NCBI RefSeq assembly: GCF_008641105.1
Contig: NZ_VTTI01000001.1
Location: 145,750 to 209,749 of the forward strand
Source: Halopseudomonas salina
GTDB lineage: Bacteria; Pseudomonadota; Gammaproteobacteria; Pseudomonadales; Pseudomonadaceae
Direction of reading: 5' to 3'
DNA: 64,000 nucleotides
Part shown: positions 8,185 through 16,617 of the stretch, one piece after another
Layout: each line of letters starts with the position of its first letter
How positions within the stretch are numbered: position 1 is the stretch's first letter
The notes under the pieces: generated by a model
What the model saw: the letters and a program-made list of their open reading frames with translations, nothing else
Told to the model about the DNA's origin: nothing
The model's database searches: none
Position numbers and translations under genes: made by a program

Positions 8185-9599
8185 TACACGGCCTCTTGCG
8201 CGAGTTGAGAAGACGGGGCGATGGCCGAGGGCTGCCAATCCCGTACGTCGATTTTGCCAGTAACTGCAGCGGTGATGAGTGCAGAGCGCCGTTCTTGGAT
8301 CAAGAAGATGCCCTCATTCGCAGTCGACAGTAAAGCATCCATCGTTTCAAACTGCGTCCCAATATTGCGCGCTATTTGAACCTGCTCGGCCAGTGGTGGT
8401 AGAGGAAGCTTTAACTGCTTGTAATCACCCAGACTGAATCTCTTTCGGGTTGACTCAACACTAACTGCATCTACCACCGCTCTTGCGTAGTTTGATTTGA
8501 GCAAAAAAACCAAATACTCTGCATCGACCACTTCCGATTTAACTCGAATGCGCACCACATCCTGGGTAACAATCCCATCTGGTTCTGAGCCTGGATAGAT
8601 GCAGGCATCTCCAGGGGGCGAGCCGACCTTAGCAACTAATACATCTCCGGGCAGGACTCGGCATACACTGAGCTGCCGTGCTTTTTCTTTAGTTACGCAA
8701 TCGGTACTCTTTCGAAAGTAACCGGTCGGTTTAACATCTCTAATGTAGACAACTGGCACCCCCTCGTGCGTCAGTTCACTTGACAGCAAATCACTTCCAA
8801 ATGGTCCATTAACAAACCCGCCACGACGCTCATCAGCCATTGCTCCTAGCTTGTAGTTTTGGCGCCAATGCGCCGGCACTGGCCCCAGCCACTCCACTCC
8901 GGAGTCCATCGTGGGTACTGTCGGATCGAGACCTTTGGTGACGGCATGGGAGATCACTGCCTGGCGCTTTTCCTTGAGGAGCTCGATAAGGCGCTGCTGC
9001 TCTTGGATCAGGGCATCGATGCGGGCGATTTCATGGTTGAGGAAGCGAAGGACTCGCTCTTGCTCTGCAACAGGCGGTATTGGCAAAGCAAGACTCATAA
9101 TATTACTTGCAGATATTGATGCTAAGTTCGTGCTTTGTTTCGAGTTTAGAAAAAAATATGTGCGCGCCGGCTGGCTACCAGTAAACGTCGCCAGCCACTC
9201 CGGCTTAAGTAGATGGTTTGTCCGGATTGCAAAAACGTGGTTCTGATGAAGGCAGGGATTTATTTGGCCTCGCCATACGGCGCCACGACCTAACTTGTCG
9301 TTGTCACCGCCCTCATTCATCAGCACGTCGTCAAGCTGGAGGCTGTAACGTTCAAGTTCGGATTCTAAGACGGAAATTTCTTTGACTTCAGTCAAGTCCA
9401 AGAAGCCATCCTGAACATTCGCGACGCGCAAATACGGAACGGAAACGGTATCGCGCCCCTGATAGTCCTTACCCTTAGCAATCCCGCCTTGGATTGTTGC
9501 GTACCAACGTAGCGTACCGGTAGTCCAATGTTCCGGCACATCACCCAACCAATCCACGCCGGACATCTTGTACTGCCGGTACGGCTCAAATCCACTCAT
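8184..9599 (-). CDS. hsdS: Type I restriction-modification specificity subunit HsdS
   Basis: This is the DNA-recognition subunit shared by the methylase and restriction complexes. The 471 residues show the classical two-repeat layout: an N-terminal TRD entered by [13 protein letters not shown], a central conserved helical spacer ([19 protein letters not shown], about 200-220), a second TRD introduced by [13 protein letters not shown], and a C-terminal helix ending in [15 protein letters not shown]. Each TRD reads one half of a bipartite target, which cannot be deduced from sequence alone. It overlaps hsdM by four bases (ATGA) and hsdR by one base, so the three genes form one translationally coupled operon. 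Confidence 0.95.
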   Translation of the reverse strand: MSGFEPYRQYKMSGVDWLGDVPEHWTTGTLRWYATIQGGIAKGKDYQGRDTVSVPYLRVANVQDGFLDLTEVKEISVLESELERYSLQLDDVLMNEGGDNDKLGRGAVWRGQINPCLHQNHVFAIRTNHLLKPEWLATFTGSQPARTYFFLNSKQSTNLASISASNIMSLALPIPPVAEQERVLRFLNHEIARIDALIQEQQRLIELLKEKRQAVISHAVTKGLDPTVPTMDSGVEWLGPVPAHWRQNYKLGAMADERRGGFVNGPFGSDLLSSELTHEGVPVVYIRDVKPTGYFRKSTDCVTKEKARQLSVCRVLPGDVLVAKVGSPPGDACIYPGSEPDGIVTQDVVRIRVKSEVVDAEYLVFLLKSNYARAVVDAVSVESTRKRFSLGDYKQLKLPLPPLAEQVQIARNIGTQFETMDALLSTANEGIFLIQERRSALITAAVTGKIDVRDWQPSAIAPSSQLAQEAV

Positions 9600-11581
9600 G
9601 CTGACAACTCTTCAATCATCTGTTTGATACGGTCGGTACAGGCTTTCAGATCACGATCGATTTCCTCCAGCGGGCGCGGCGGCTGAAAGACATAGAAATG
9701 GCGGTTGAAGGGGATCTCGAAACCGACGATACCCACCTCACCATCTTGCGCATCTGTTTTGCTCTCGTCGATCCAAGCATCAGGCACATGGGGTATCACT
9801 TCCCGTTCAAAATAGTCATAGACCGACTCACCCAGCGGCACGTTCTCATTGTCGCGCAGGCCCGCGTCGGGCTCCGGCTTGCCCTTGCTTATGCAGATAT
9901 CAGCTTCCGGATCACGCTCACTCAGGGCAGCGAGCAGTGCCTTCAGTTCTGCCGTTGCCGGGAATACATCGTGGTTGCTCAGCGCCTTTTTCAGCAGCTT
10001 CGTGAACTGTTCCCGGTTGCGGTGCTGCAGGCTTGCGTCCATTGACTCCAGGGCGCTTATAAGGCGCTGCTGGGCGGCAGCATTGAGCTTCTGGATAGCT
10101 TTCTCTTCCAGCACTAGCTCGATGCGTTCGGCAGTGGTCTGGAAATTCAGCCGCAGCGGCCGCTCGACAGTGATGCGCCGATAACCAAAAGCGTCGATGG
10201 GGAAGATCTTGCTCTGCGGCGTCTCCTCGAAACAACCATAGAGCCGTACTAGTTCATCGATCTGCTCGTCGGTAATGTACTGACGCTTGCTGCCGAGGGA
10301 TTTGCGCATCTTGGCGTAGTACTTACTACCGTCAATCAGCTGAATTTTGCCCTTGCGCGCAGCAACCTTGTGGTTGGAAAGCACCCATACATAGGTAGCG
10401 ATACCTGTGTTGTAGAACATGTCGGTGGGTAGCGCGACGATGGCTTCGACCAGATCGTTTTGCAGCAAATAGCGGCGAATCTCTGACTCCCCAGAACCCG
10501 CGCCACCCGTGAACAGCGGCGAGCCGTTAAGAATGATACCGATCCGAGATCCACCGTCTTTTGCTTCGCGCATCTTGCTGACCAGGTGCAGCAGGAACAG
10601 CAACGAGCCGTCAGATACCCGTGGAAGGCCAGGACCGAATCGACCATCGAAACCTTTGCGGCTGTGCTCCTCTGCGATCTGTTTTTGAACCTTCTTCCAC
10701 TCCACACCAAAAGGCGGATTGCTAAGCATGAAATCAAAGTGGTTTTCGCCGCCGGGTAGCTGATCATCCGACAGCGTATTGCCGAGCTTGATGTTGCCTA
10801 CCGTCTGCCCCTTGATCAGCATATCCGCCTTGCAGATGGCATAGGACTCGGGGTTCAGCTCTTGTCCAAACAGGGAGACTGTGACTTTGTCGCTGATGGA
10901 CTGGATGTACTCCTCGCCTTCGGACAGAAAACCACCCGTGCCTGCTGTCGGGTCGTAGATAGTCACGATGCTGTTGGGCTTGAGCTTATCGTCCTGGCCG
11001 GTGATGACCAGGGAGGTGGTCAGGTGAACTATATCGCGCGGGGTAAAGTGCTCCCCGGCAGTCTCGTTCGAGCTCTCTGCAAATTTCCGGATCAGCTCCT
11101 CAAAAACAATGCCCATGCCGAAGTTGCTGATGCGCGCCGGGCTCAGGTCCGTGGCGGCAAAGCGCTGCACTACCTGATAGAGCAGATCGGCGGAGGCCAA
11201 CTGCTGCACATAATCCTCAAAATGAAAATGATCGAAGATCTCCCGAGCGTCCTTACTGAACGCCTGGACGTAACTCATCAGGTCGTCAGCAGTCTGGGTA
11301 TCCGACAGAGTGCCAAGTGACAGAGGCGAAGCATTGAAGAACTGCAGCCCACCCGCAGCGCGCAGCAGCATCTGCTCACGTACCAGATCTGGCCGGCCCT
11401 CCTGGGCTTTGGCCTCACGGATAACCTCCTGCCGCGTTGACTCAAGCACGCACTCCATACGCCGCAGGAGCGTGAAAGGCAGGATGATTCGACCGTACTG
11501 CGATTGCTTGAAATCCCCGCGCAAGAGGTCCGCAACGGACCATAGGAAGGCCGCGGTTTGGGAGTGATTTTCCGTGTTCAT
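9596..11581 (-). CDS. hsdM: Type I restriction-modification adenine methyltransferase HsdM
   Basis: This is the N6-adenine methyltransferase subunit, using S-adenosylmethionine. It has an N-terminal helical HsdM_N domain (residues about 8-150), SAM motif I DPTAGTGG at 210-217 and the catalytic NPPF at 288-291. The C-terminal extension to 661 residues contains a helical region and a terminal coiled coil, as in the long HsdM subfamily. The start was set at the ATG at 11581, where AGGAG stands 6 bases upstream; 29 additional residues are open but unsupported. It is first in the hsdM-hsdS-hsdR operon, so host DNA can be methylated as soon as the operon is expressed. Confidence 0.95.
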   Translation of the reverse strand: MNTENHSQTAAFLWSVADLLRGDFKQSQYGRIILPFTLLRRMECVLESTRQEVIREAKAQEGRPDLVREQMLLRAAGGLQFFNASPLSLGTLSDTQTADDLMSYVQAFSKDAREIFDHFHFEDYVQQLASADLLYQVVQRFAATDLSPARISNFGMGIVFEELIRKFAESSNETAGEHFTPRDIVHLTTSLVITGQDDKLKPNSIVTIYDPTAGTGGFLSEGEEYIQSISDKVTVSLFGQELNPESYAICKADMLIKGQTVGNIKLGNTLSDDQLPGGENHFDFMLSNPPFGVEWKKVQKQIAEEHSRKGFDGRFGPGLPRVSDGSLLFLLHLVSKMREAKDGGSRIGIILNGSPLFTGGAGSGESEIRRYLLQNDLVEAIVALPTDMFYNTGIATYVWVLSNHKVAARKGKIQLIDGSKYYAKMRKSLGSKRQYITDEQIDELVRLYGCFEETPQSKIFPIDAFGYRRITVERPLRLNFQTTAERIELVLEEKAIQKLNAAAQQRLISALESMDASLQHRNREQFTKLLKKALSNHDVFPATAELKALLAALSERDPEADICISKGKPEPDAGLRDNENVPLGESVYDYFEREVIPHVPDAWIDESKTDAQDGEVGIVGFEIPFNRHFYVFQPPRPLEEIDRDLKACTDRIKQMIEELSA

Positions 11582-11733
11582 GGTACTGCTCCTGAAAATA
11601 TATTCTTCTGGAGGCAGCTTACCTGCTGAGTTTTGCGAATGGTAGAAATAGCACTTTAGAGCGCCCAATGAAGGGCTTGAAGAGCATCCCTGCTCGAGGT
11701 AACCGCAGCATTGACGGAAGGGCGAGCGATCCC

Positions 11734-12663
11734 TTACGAATCAGTCATTTCTGGCTCCTGAGCTTTTGCGCGCAGGAATGCGACTTCCTCACGCATCGTG
11801 GCCAGCTCCTGACGCGCGCCATCCCTCGCCTCTTCCGCCGCTCTGACCAACGAGGCCGCATGATCTCTTTCCTGACGAACTCTGTCAGCATCCAGATGGG
11901 CACGGTCCAGCTCGGCTCTTAGCTCCAACGCGCGACGCTCCACCTCCTCGGCTCTCTGTTCTGCCAACGCTGTTGCGCGATCAGATGCAGCCATGGCTAT
12001 ACGTAGCTCGGCAAGCGTTTTTTCCTGAGCCTTCGCTGATTCATCCGCCTCCCTGACGAGCTCAGCCGCCCGATCCCTTTCCTCACGTAGACGGTCAGCG
12101 TTTGTGTGAGCCCGATCCAGTTCGGCGCGGAGCTCCCGTGCCAGGCGTTTAGATTCCGCAGCTTTTTGCTCAGCGTCTACGGCAGCTTCATTAGCCGACG
12201 CTAAGGCTGCTTCCATGTTCTCAACAAATTGGGCCTGCGCTCGCTCCACTTCCTTTGCAGACTCGAGCCCGGCCAGCGACGACTCCAACTCGCCGGCCTG
12301 CAGCTCGTAAGCCGTTGCCAACTCAGACCTCATCACCTCCAGCTCGGCGCGTTCCCCTTCCCAAGCTGCCTCGGCCGCCCGTAGAGATGCGTTCGCCAGC
12401 TCTTGAGCCTGCGCCCATAGCTGGGCGAGGGCTTGCCCATTCATAAGCTGAATAGCTTCCGGCACCTGTACGGCCAAAGGTGCCGCACGAACGGTCTGCG
12501 CTCGACGCCAGTCTTTCATTCCAGTTGAGCAATCGTTCATGTTCACGCGAGCGGCCTTCCTTACTGCATCAACTTTTGGAAAAGACTCCTTTCCGCCCTG
12601 CTCGTACAGCTCGTCTGCAGCAGTGTAAATGCGATCTCGGATTTCGGTACTTAGCGTCATCAT
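11734..12663 (-). CDS. KfrA-like DNA-binding coiled-coil protein
   Basis: This is a 309-residue protein with an N-terminal DNA-binding segment (residues about 1-60, a short helical domain with [15 protein letters not shown] and [11 protein letters not shown]) followed by a very long Ala/Glu/Arg-rich coiled coil from about 85 to the C terminus. This is the architecture of KfrA of IncP/IncU plasmids, which autoregulates its promoter and acts in plasmid maintenance or segregation. Within the coil a block is duplicated: [19 protein letters not shown] and [19 protein letters not shown]. An inverted repeat at 12766-12798 lies upstream and could be its operator. It is encoded upstream of hsdM on the same strand. 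The call rests on architecture rather than on a signature motif. Confidence 0.7.
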   Translation of the reverse strand: MMTLSTEIRDRIYTAADELYEQGGKESFPKVDAVRKAARVNMNDCSTGMKDWRRAQTVRAAPLAVQVPEAIQLMNGQALAQLWAQAQELANASLRAAEAAWEGERAELEVMRSELATAYELQAGELESSLAGLESAKEVERAQAQFVENMEAALASANEAAVDAEQKAAESKRLARELRAELDRAHTNADRLREERDRAAELVREADESAKAQEKTLAELRIAMAASDRATALAEQRAEEVERRALELRAELDRAHLDADRVRQERDHAASLVRAAEEARDGARQELATMREEVAFLRAKAQEPEMTDS

Positions 12664-12765
12664 TCAGTCTCATGTGGTTATGAATCTCCACGCTACCGTC
12701 AACCAAAACACGCCGCCACCGAACCCGGTGTAACTTTTGCAAATGAGCTGAGACCACGCAGCAAC

Positions 12766-12798
12766 AGTAGTAATCGTAGGATTATTACTATTACTACT
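12766..12798. promoter_or_regulatory. Inverted repeat upstream of the kfrA-like gene
   Basis: AGTAGTAAT (12766-12774) and ATTACTACT (12790-12798) are perfect inverted 9-mers, with a related AT-rich TAG/TTA-repeat core between them. They lie about 105 bp upstream of the kfrA-like start and just beyond the stop of the preceding gene. KfrA proteins bind repeated, palindromic operators at their own promoter, so this is a candidate operator. A weak terminator is the alternative. Confidence 0.45.
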
Positions 12799-12800
12799 TA

Positions 12801-13145
12801 CTACCCCATACCCATGCCGCTGAGGAGCGGGCCGAGTGAGGACCCTGCGTAAGCTCCCCAGAATAGACAGGTCAACCGCTCAATCTGACGCATCTCGACT
12901 AGTGGCTTGAAGCTGGCCAGCCCTGCACATACGACTAGGAGCAGCGCGCCAAGCAGCAGGGTATTGAGCAGCTGTCGGCTCATGAGGATTTCCAGGAAAT
13001 TTGAACAAGGCCAAGGTTGTGACCTTGAGGCGAGAGCGCCTGGTATTGCAGCCAGCGCGCCCCCAATAGCACATACCACCATAAATTGTGACGGCGACAT
13101 CGCGAGCTTGCCGATTTTGACCACTTTATTGCTAGATACATTCAT
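12801..13145 (-). CDS. Small membrane protein, unknown
   Basis: This 114-residue protein has two clear hydrophobic helices, at about residues 18-40 (FMVVCAIGGALAAIPGALA) and 60-80 (LLNTLLLGALLLVVCAGLA), with a further hydrophobic Gly-rich C terminus. The start was set at the ATG at 13145 because AAGGAG lies 8 bases upstream; 13 more codons are open upstream. No family was recognised. It sits between the unrecognised gene at 13222-13974 and the kfrA-like gene, all on one strand. Confidence 0.55.
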   Translation of the reverse strand: MNVSSNKVVKIGKLAMSPSQFMVVCAIGGALAAIPGALASRSQPWPCSNFLEILMSRQLLNTLLLGALLLVVCAGLASFKPLVEMRQIERLTCLFWGAYAGSSLGPLLSGMGMG

Positions 13146-13221
13146 GATGACGGCTCCTTCATTGGTTGGAGTCGTCATCATCAATCAGTGAAACGGTGTC
13201 ACCAGCGCCGGATCATTAATC

Positions 13222-13974
13222 TTACAGATTTTGCGCGCGAACCAGAGCGACGATCGAATCAAACCTATACTCCTTTTCAGTTAGGCGGTATTGAATCAAC
13301 GCTTCTGTTAACTGCTTCGGAAAGGGCATACCTTGCCTGTGCGCGTAGTTTTGTAGTCGCGTTTGCAGGCGCTTGGGGTTCAGTGAACAGATGTTCTGCC
13401 AGACAGCTGTTTTGAGCGCACAAAAACCGTCGTCTAAATAATCTCCTGCATTTGGTAAGGTGCCATTTTTTTCAGCTAAGGTCTTTGTAAACTGCTTCAG
13501 GTCCTGCGCGCTCATACCTAGTGATGAACGAGCGGCTTTGATTTGTGATGCCCTCTCCCTATCCTCACAGCAGATAAACCAGAACATAGCGACGTAAAAA
13601 CTCTCTTTCCGGTTTCCATTTACAGCCATTTCTCGCATTGTACGAGCGATTTCCTTCTGCGATCCCCAATCCTTACGCCGATAGCGATAAATCTCGAGAA
13701 CCTGCCATGCCATTTCATTAGAGCCCGCATGCTGCAGATAAATCGGCAAGCGAAGCCAATGCACTATGGATAGCTTGGATGCCTTCGGTGACCATAAGAC
13801 GTCTTCCAGAATACCTACCGCGGCCAGCGCGTCCCCTAGCTTAAAGTAACTCGCAGCGTCATTAAGTATTTGCCTCATGTCGTAGCAGCTCACAAACCCA
13901 GGCTTAAAGCCGTTAGGGTTCGATACAGCGGTAACCGGGATTTTCATTGCGATTGTTTCAGTAAGGCTCGACAT
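13222..13974 (-). CDS. Hypothetical protein, helical
   Basis: This is an unrecognised 250-residue soluble protein. GAGGAG precedes the ATG by 6 bases, which supports the start. The sequence is predicted mostly alpha-helical with repeated amphipathic helix pairs (for example QILNDAASYFKLGDALAAVG), somewhat reminiscent of TPR-like solenoids, but no consensus repeat is clear. It contains several Cys residues (CCEDRE, WQNICSLNP) without a metal-site pattern. There is no signal peptide or membrane segment. Its neighbours give no functional clue beyond island membership. Confidence 0.6.
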   Translation of the reverse strand: MSSLTETIAMKIPVTAVSNPNGFKPGFVSCYDMRQILNDAASYFKLGDALAAVGILEDVLWSPKASKLSIVHWLRLPIYLQHAGSNEMAWQVLEIYRYRRKDWGSQKEIARTMREMAVNGNRKESFYVAMFWFICCEDRERASQIKAARSSLGMSAQDLKQFTKTLAEKNGTLPNAGDYLDDGFCALKTAVWQNICSLNPKRLQTRLQNYAHRQGMPFPKQLTEALIQYRLTEKEYRFDSIVALVRAQNL

Positions 13975-14082
13975 AGGTACTCCTCAACAGTGTGAGAAGA
14001 AACGCTACCAATAACGGCTGTCCCGTTCATCCGAATCAGGGGTCAAAAACATTGATCACCGCGGGCTATCATTTACTCAATT

Positions 14083-14669
14083 TTACCCATGCCCGACGGG
14101 ACCAGGCGTTGGTAACGGTAATTCAGCTATCAAAGCTCGAAGACGCCTCGATTGCCACTTCTGAATTGCGCCATCCCAACCTGCGCGCGCATTCAGCTCC
14201 TCAACGAGAGCATCAAGCTTGCCGTCACCAATGGCTGGCGCGAAGAAAAGGATTTCCTCCGGCACATCTAGAAAAAATGAGCTCGCCGAAAGGACCTCAT
14301 TGCCTAATTCTTCGCTGTAGCGACGCGTCCAAATGCGCCACTGGTAACTCGGATACTGACCGACCAATTCATCAATAGCGACTTCGTTACCCTTTTGCAT
14401 AATGTAAGCCTCAGCCAAAAGCGTATTGTCTAGTGCAGTATCGGTGTCACAAGCATCTGAAAATGCGTTTCCCCGACACCAATACACATGGCCACTGCAG
14501 CTTGGCATTCGAGGCGCTGGCGCCAGTCAATGACTCCTGCATCACAAAGGCCGGATAAATACTCTTCTATCCACACAATGACTCCAATCGCTGACGACTC
14601 GTCTCGCATCAGAATTTTTAACTGAGCGCCCAAGATTGGGAACTGGTTAGCTAAATCGAACAACACCAT
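14083..14669 (-). pseudogene. Hypothetical gene apparently split by a frameshift
   Basis: Two frames on the minus strand look like one protein. The first opens at the ATG at 14669, preceded by a run of G that can serve as ribosome-binding site, and runs to 14430. The second has good coding character down to 14083 but no supported start of its own; its first ATG lies 79 bp inside the first frame. Switching from frame one to frame two by -1 near 14455-14475 would give a continuous chain of about 195 residues, rich in helices. A one-base deletion or a sequencing error explains this best. No family was recognised. Confidence 0.45.
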
Positions 14670-14877
14670 TTCTACCCCCCCATTCGAGTTGGGCAAATGT
14701 TTAACATGCGTATTTTCATACACAGCAGGAGAACATCCGTCTCGAGATGTCTGGTGCTGCAGGTGATGACTATACGCACCCTGCAGCACGTGCCCCATTC
14801 CCCAAGAGCCAGTCCTACTTTGCAGCTACGGACTCTGTGTCAACACCTCACCTAATGGTTGGATTCGCGCTCCTTGC

Positions 14878-15002
14878 GCACGTGGATGACCCAACCACGT
14901 GCTGTGCGAGTACGACTCGCACAACCCAGCGCGACTACGTCGCGCTTCCGTGCGTAGCACGGCTATGTCAGCCTCAAAAACCGGCCTGACATAGCCGTGC
15001 TA
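14878..15002. repeat. Tract of four consecutive perfect hairpins
   Basis: Four non-overlapping perfect inverted repeats follow each other. The first is GCACGTGG/CCACGTGC, 14878-14902, with a 9-base loop. The second is GTGCGAGT/ACTCGCAC, 14904-14922, with a 3-base loop. The third is GCGCGAC/GTCGCGC, 14929-14945, with a 3-base loop. The fourth is TAGCACGGCTATGTCAG with its 17-base complement, 14955-15002, with a 14-base loop. Such density points to a folded RNA, a folded single-strand DNA site (recombination, replication or transfer), or stacked terminators. It lies about 500 bp upstream of an integrase pair. Confidence 0.6.
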
Positions 15003-15038
15003 GAGCCTTTAAGCAAGTTTCGCGCACAGAGTCCAACG

Positions 15039-15103
15039 CACGATTTCAAAAGGCCATATCCTACCCATCGCCGGCGCGCTATGATGACCTTGTTGAAATC
15101 GTG
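15039..15103. repeat. Perfect 11-bp inverted repeat with long spacer
   Basis: CACGATTTCAA (15039-15049) pairs with TTGAAATCGTG (15093-15103). The 43-base spacer contains a GC-rich GCCGGCGCGC core, and AAGG/CCTT just inside the stem can extend it. It directly follows the hairpin tract and may belong to the same folded element. Confidence 0.5.
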
Positions 15104-15500
15104 AGCACTTTGTTCACGCGTGCACCACCACGTTAATCTGAGGTGTTTCTGCGTCTTAGCTGCCATTCAGCGGCAGATACACTAGGGCCCGCTCCGGCTC
15201 ATAATTTGGAGATCTAGTAACTCATCTAGCCAAAATGAGACGTCCTTAACCGAGCCATACCGCATCGCATGTTCGACGCGACGGCTGACTTAAGGACTGT
15301 TGTATAAGTGGTAGGGGCGAGACCAGTCCGAGCCCGCATGGGACATGCGAACAGGGGCGAATAGGCGACAAGCCGCTGAGCCAGAATTTGGCCAGTCATT
15401 CTTACAATGCAGTTGAACATCTCGTTTTTACACCCCACTTCGGTGGCGCGCCTATTTCCTGCTGGATATCGTGTTCCAATCGCTCTGACTGGAATACAAC

Positions 15501-15749
15501 ATGCCTCACGAATTCGACCCCAACGCTTTAGCTAAGCGCCTACGCCAGGATTCACTCGCTAGGCGCAAAAAACCCTATCGCACCTCCCGGCTGGACAAAT
15601 ACACCGGAGAGCTTCTGCGTTTGCATGAAGCAGGTGCGCGTCCAGCTGAGCTACAGCGCTGGCTGCTCGAGCAAAGGGTCCGAGTAACACATTCGACAGT
15701 AGCCCGCTGGCTCAAGCGCAAGGGGGCAACGAATGGCGAAATTTGCTAA
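15501..15749 (+). CDS. Small helix-turn-helix-like protein coupled to integrase
   Basis: This 82-residue basic protein has a putative helix-turn-helix in its C-terminal half (LLRLHEAGARPAELQRWLLEQ followed by VRVTHSTVARWLKRKG), of the type found in transposase and recombination accessory proteins. The N terminus is very rich in Arg and Lys. Its 3' end overlaps the start of the downstream integrase gene by 17 bp in another frame, which implies coupled expression. A directionality factor or site-binding partner of the integrase is plausible but is inferred from context. The hairpin tract lies about 500 bp upstream. Confidence 0.6.
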   Translation: MPHEFDPNALAKRLRQDSLARRKKPYRTSRLDKYTGELLRLHEAGARPAELQRWLLEQRVRVTHSTVARWLKRKGATNGEIC

Positions 15750-16617
15750 GCCCGCCAAGCAGGCTCTCTCAGCGATTCGACAGGTCCAGCGCAGTGGCAA
15801 TCTGAAAAGTGTCGGGACGGGTCGCAACTATCACCAGGCACTCACAAGAGCCGCAGAATACGCCAGCTCAGAGCGCGTCCCAGGTGGTCTCCACGGACTT
15901 TCCCGTGAGGACGCTATCCGCTTCCTGGAGACACGAGGCCAGGTTGTAGGACAAAAGACCCTGGATTTGGATCGTCAGGCTGTGCAGTCCTTTTTACGGT
16001 CCATTGGTAAACTGCAACCCTCAGAACGTCTGCCCGTTATAAAGTCAGAGCAGACGCAAGCACTGCAGTCTCGGGCTTACTCGAGAGAACAAGTGCGTCG
16101 AATTGCTTCGCATCAGCGAGAAGCCAATGCACTAGCGACGGAAATCGCCTACGCAGCAGGACTGAGAGCCCACGAGTTGATCACTCTGCAACCAGCCAAA
16201 GAACGAAGAGCTGACAGCCGACCAGCTAGGGATGAGAAGTTTCTGGGTAGATCAGGACATCGATACGTTGTTATCGGAAAGGGTGGTTTAGCAAGAGAGG
16301 TCCTAGTGCCGGCAGATCTAGCCAAAGCCCTGGAGACCCTAAGGCTGGAGGTGCCAGTGGTAGTTGCAGATCGCGGCGTCTATTACAAGCAGCATTACCA
16401 GCTACCTGGGGGACACGCGTGGAGCCAGTCTGTCACAGCGGCCTCCCAAAGAGCCCTAGGCTGGTCTACCGGAGCGCACGGGCTGCGGCATGCCTATGCC
16501 CAGCAGAGAATGGTCGAGCTTCAATCCAAAGGATTATTAAGGAACGAAGCACTGGAGACGGTGAGTCAGGAATTGGGGCATTTCCGGCCGGAGATCACCG
16601 AGATTTACCTGCGATGA
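15733..16617 (+). CDS. Second tyrosine recombinase (integrase domain protein)
   Basis: This is a 294-residue site-specific recombinase. The N-terminal SAM-like core-binding region (about 40-110) is followed by a catalytic domain showing AAGLRAHELITL (Arg I, about 145), HGLRHAYAQQRM (His-x-x-Arg, about 253), ELGHFRPEITEIY (His/Trp-type position and catalytic Tyr near 292). The tyrosine lies only two residues from the end, so the chain looks complete but short. It resembles the integrase group with PF12834/PF12835 domains seen in Vibrio and Pseudomonas elements more than phage integrases, an assignment made from memory. It is unrelated in sequence to the island integrase at 28634-29704 and may be a guest element or a dimer-resolution system. 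Confidence 0.75.
   Translation: MAKFAKPAKQALSAIRQVQRSGNLKSVGTGRNYHQALTRAAEYASSERVPGGLHGLSREDAIRFLETRGQVVGQKTLDLDRQAVQSFLRSIGKLQPSERLPVIKSEQTQALQSRAYSREQVRRIASHQREANALATEIAYAAGLRAHELITLQPAKERRADSRPARDEKFLGRSGHRYVVIGKGGLAREVLVPADLAKALETLRLEVPVVVADRGVYYKQHYQLPGGHAWSQSVTAASQRALGWSTGAHGLRHAYAQQRMVELQSKGLLRNEALETVSQELGHFRPEITEIYLR

Larger units (their letters stand above)
14670..15500. other. Long non-coding stretch with hairpin tract
   Basis: This roughly 830-bp stretch lies between the frameshifted gene and the helix-turn-helix/integrase pair. No convincing ORF lies in it. It contains five perfect inverted repeats between 14878 and 15103, listed separately. The remainder, 15110-15500, shows no further strong structure and presumably carries the promoter of the 15501 gene. 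Confidence 0.6.

Noticed and set aside
14430..14508. Programmed -1 frameshift site
   Set aside because: A GGGAAAC heptamer is present, but the upstream gene does not read it in the phase required for X-XXY-YYZ slippage.
14878..15002. CRISPR array or attC sites
   Set aside because: The hairpins differ in stem sequence and size, there are no equal spacers, and the consensus ends of integron attC sites were not found.
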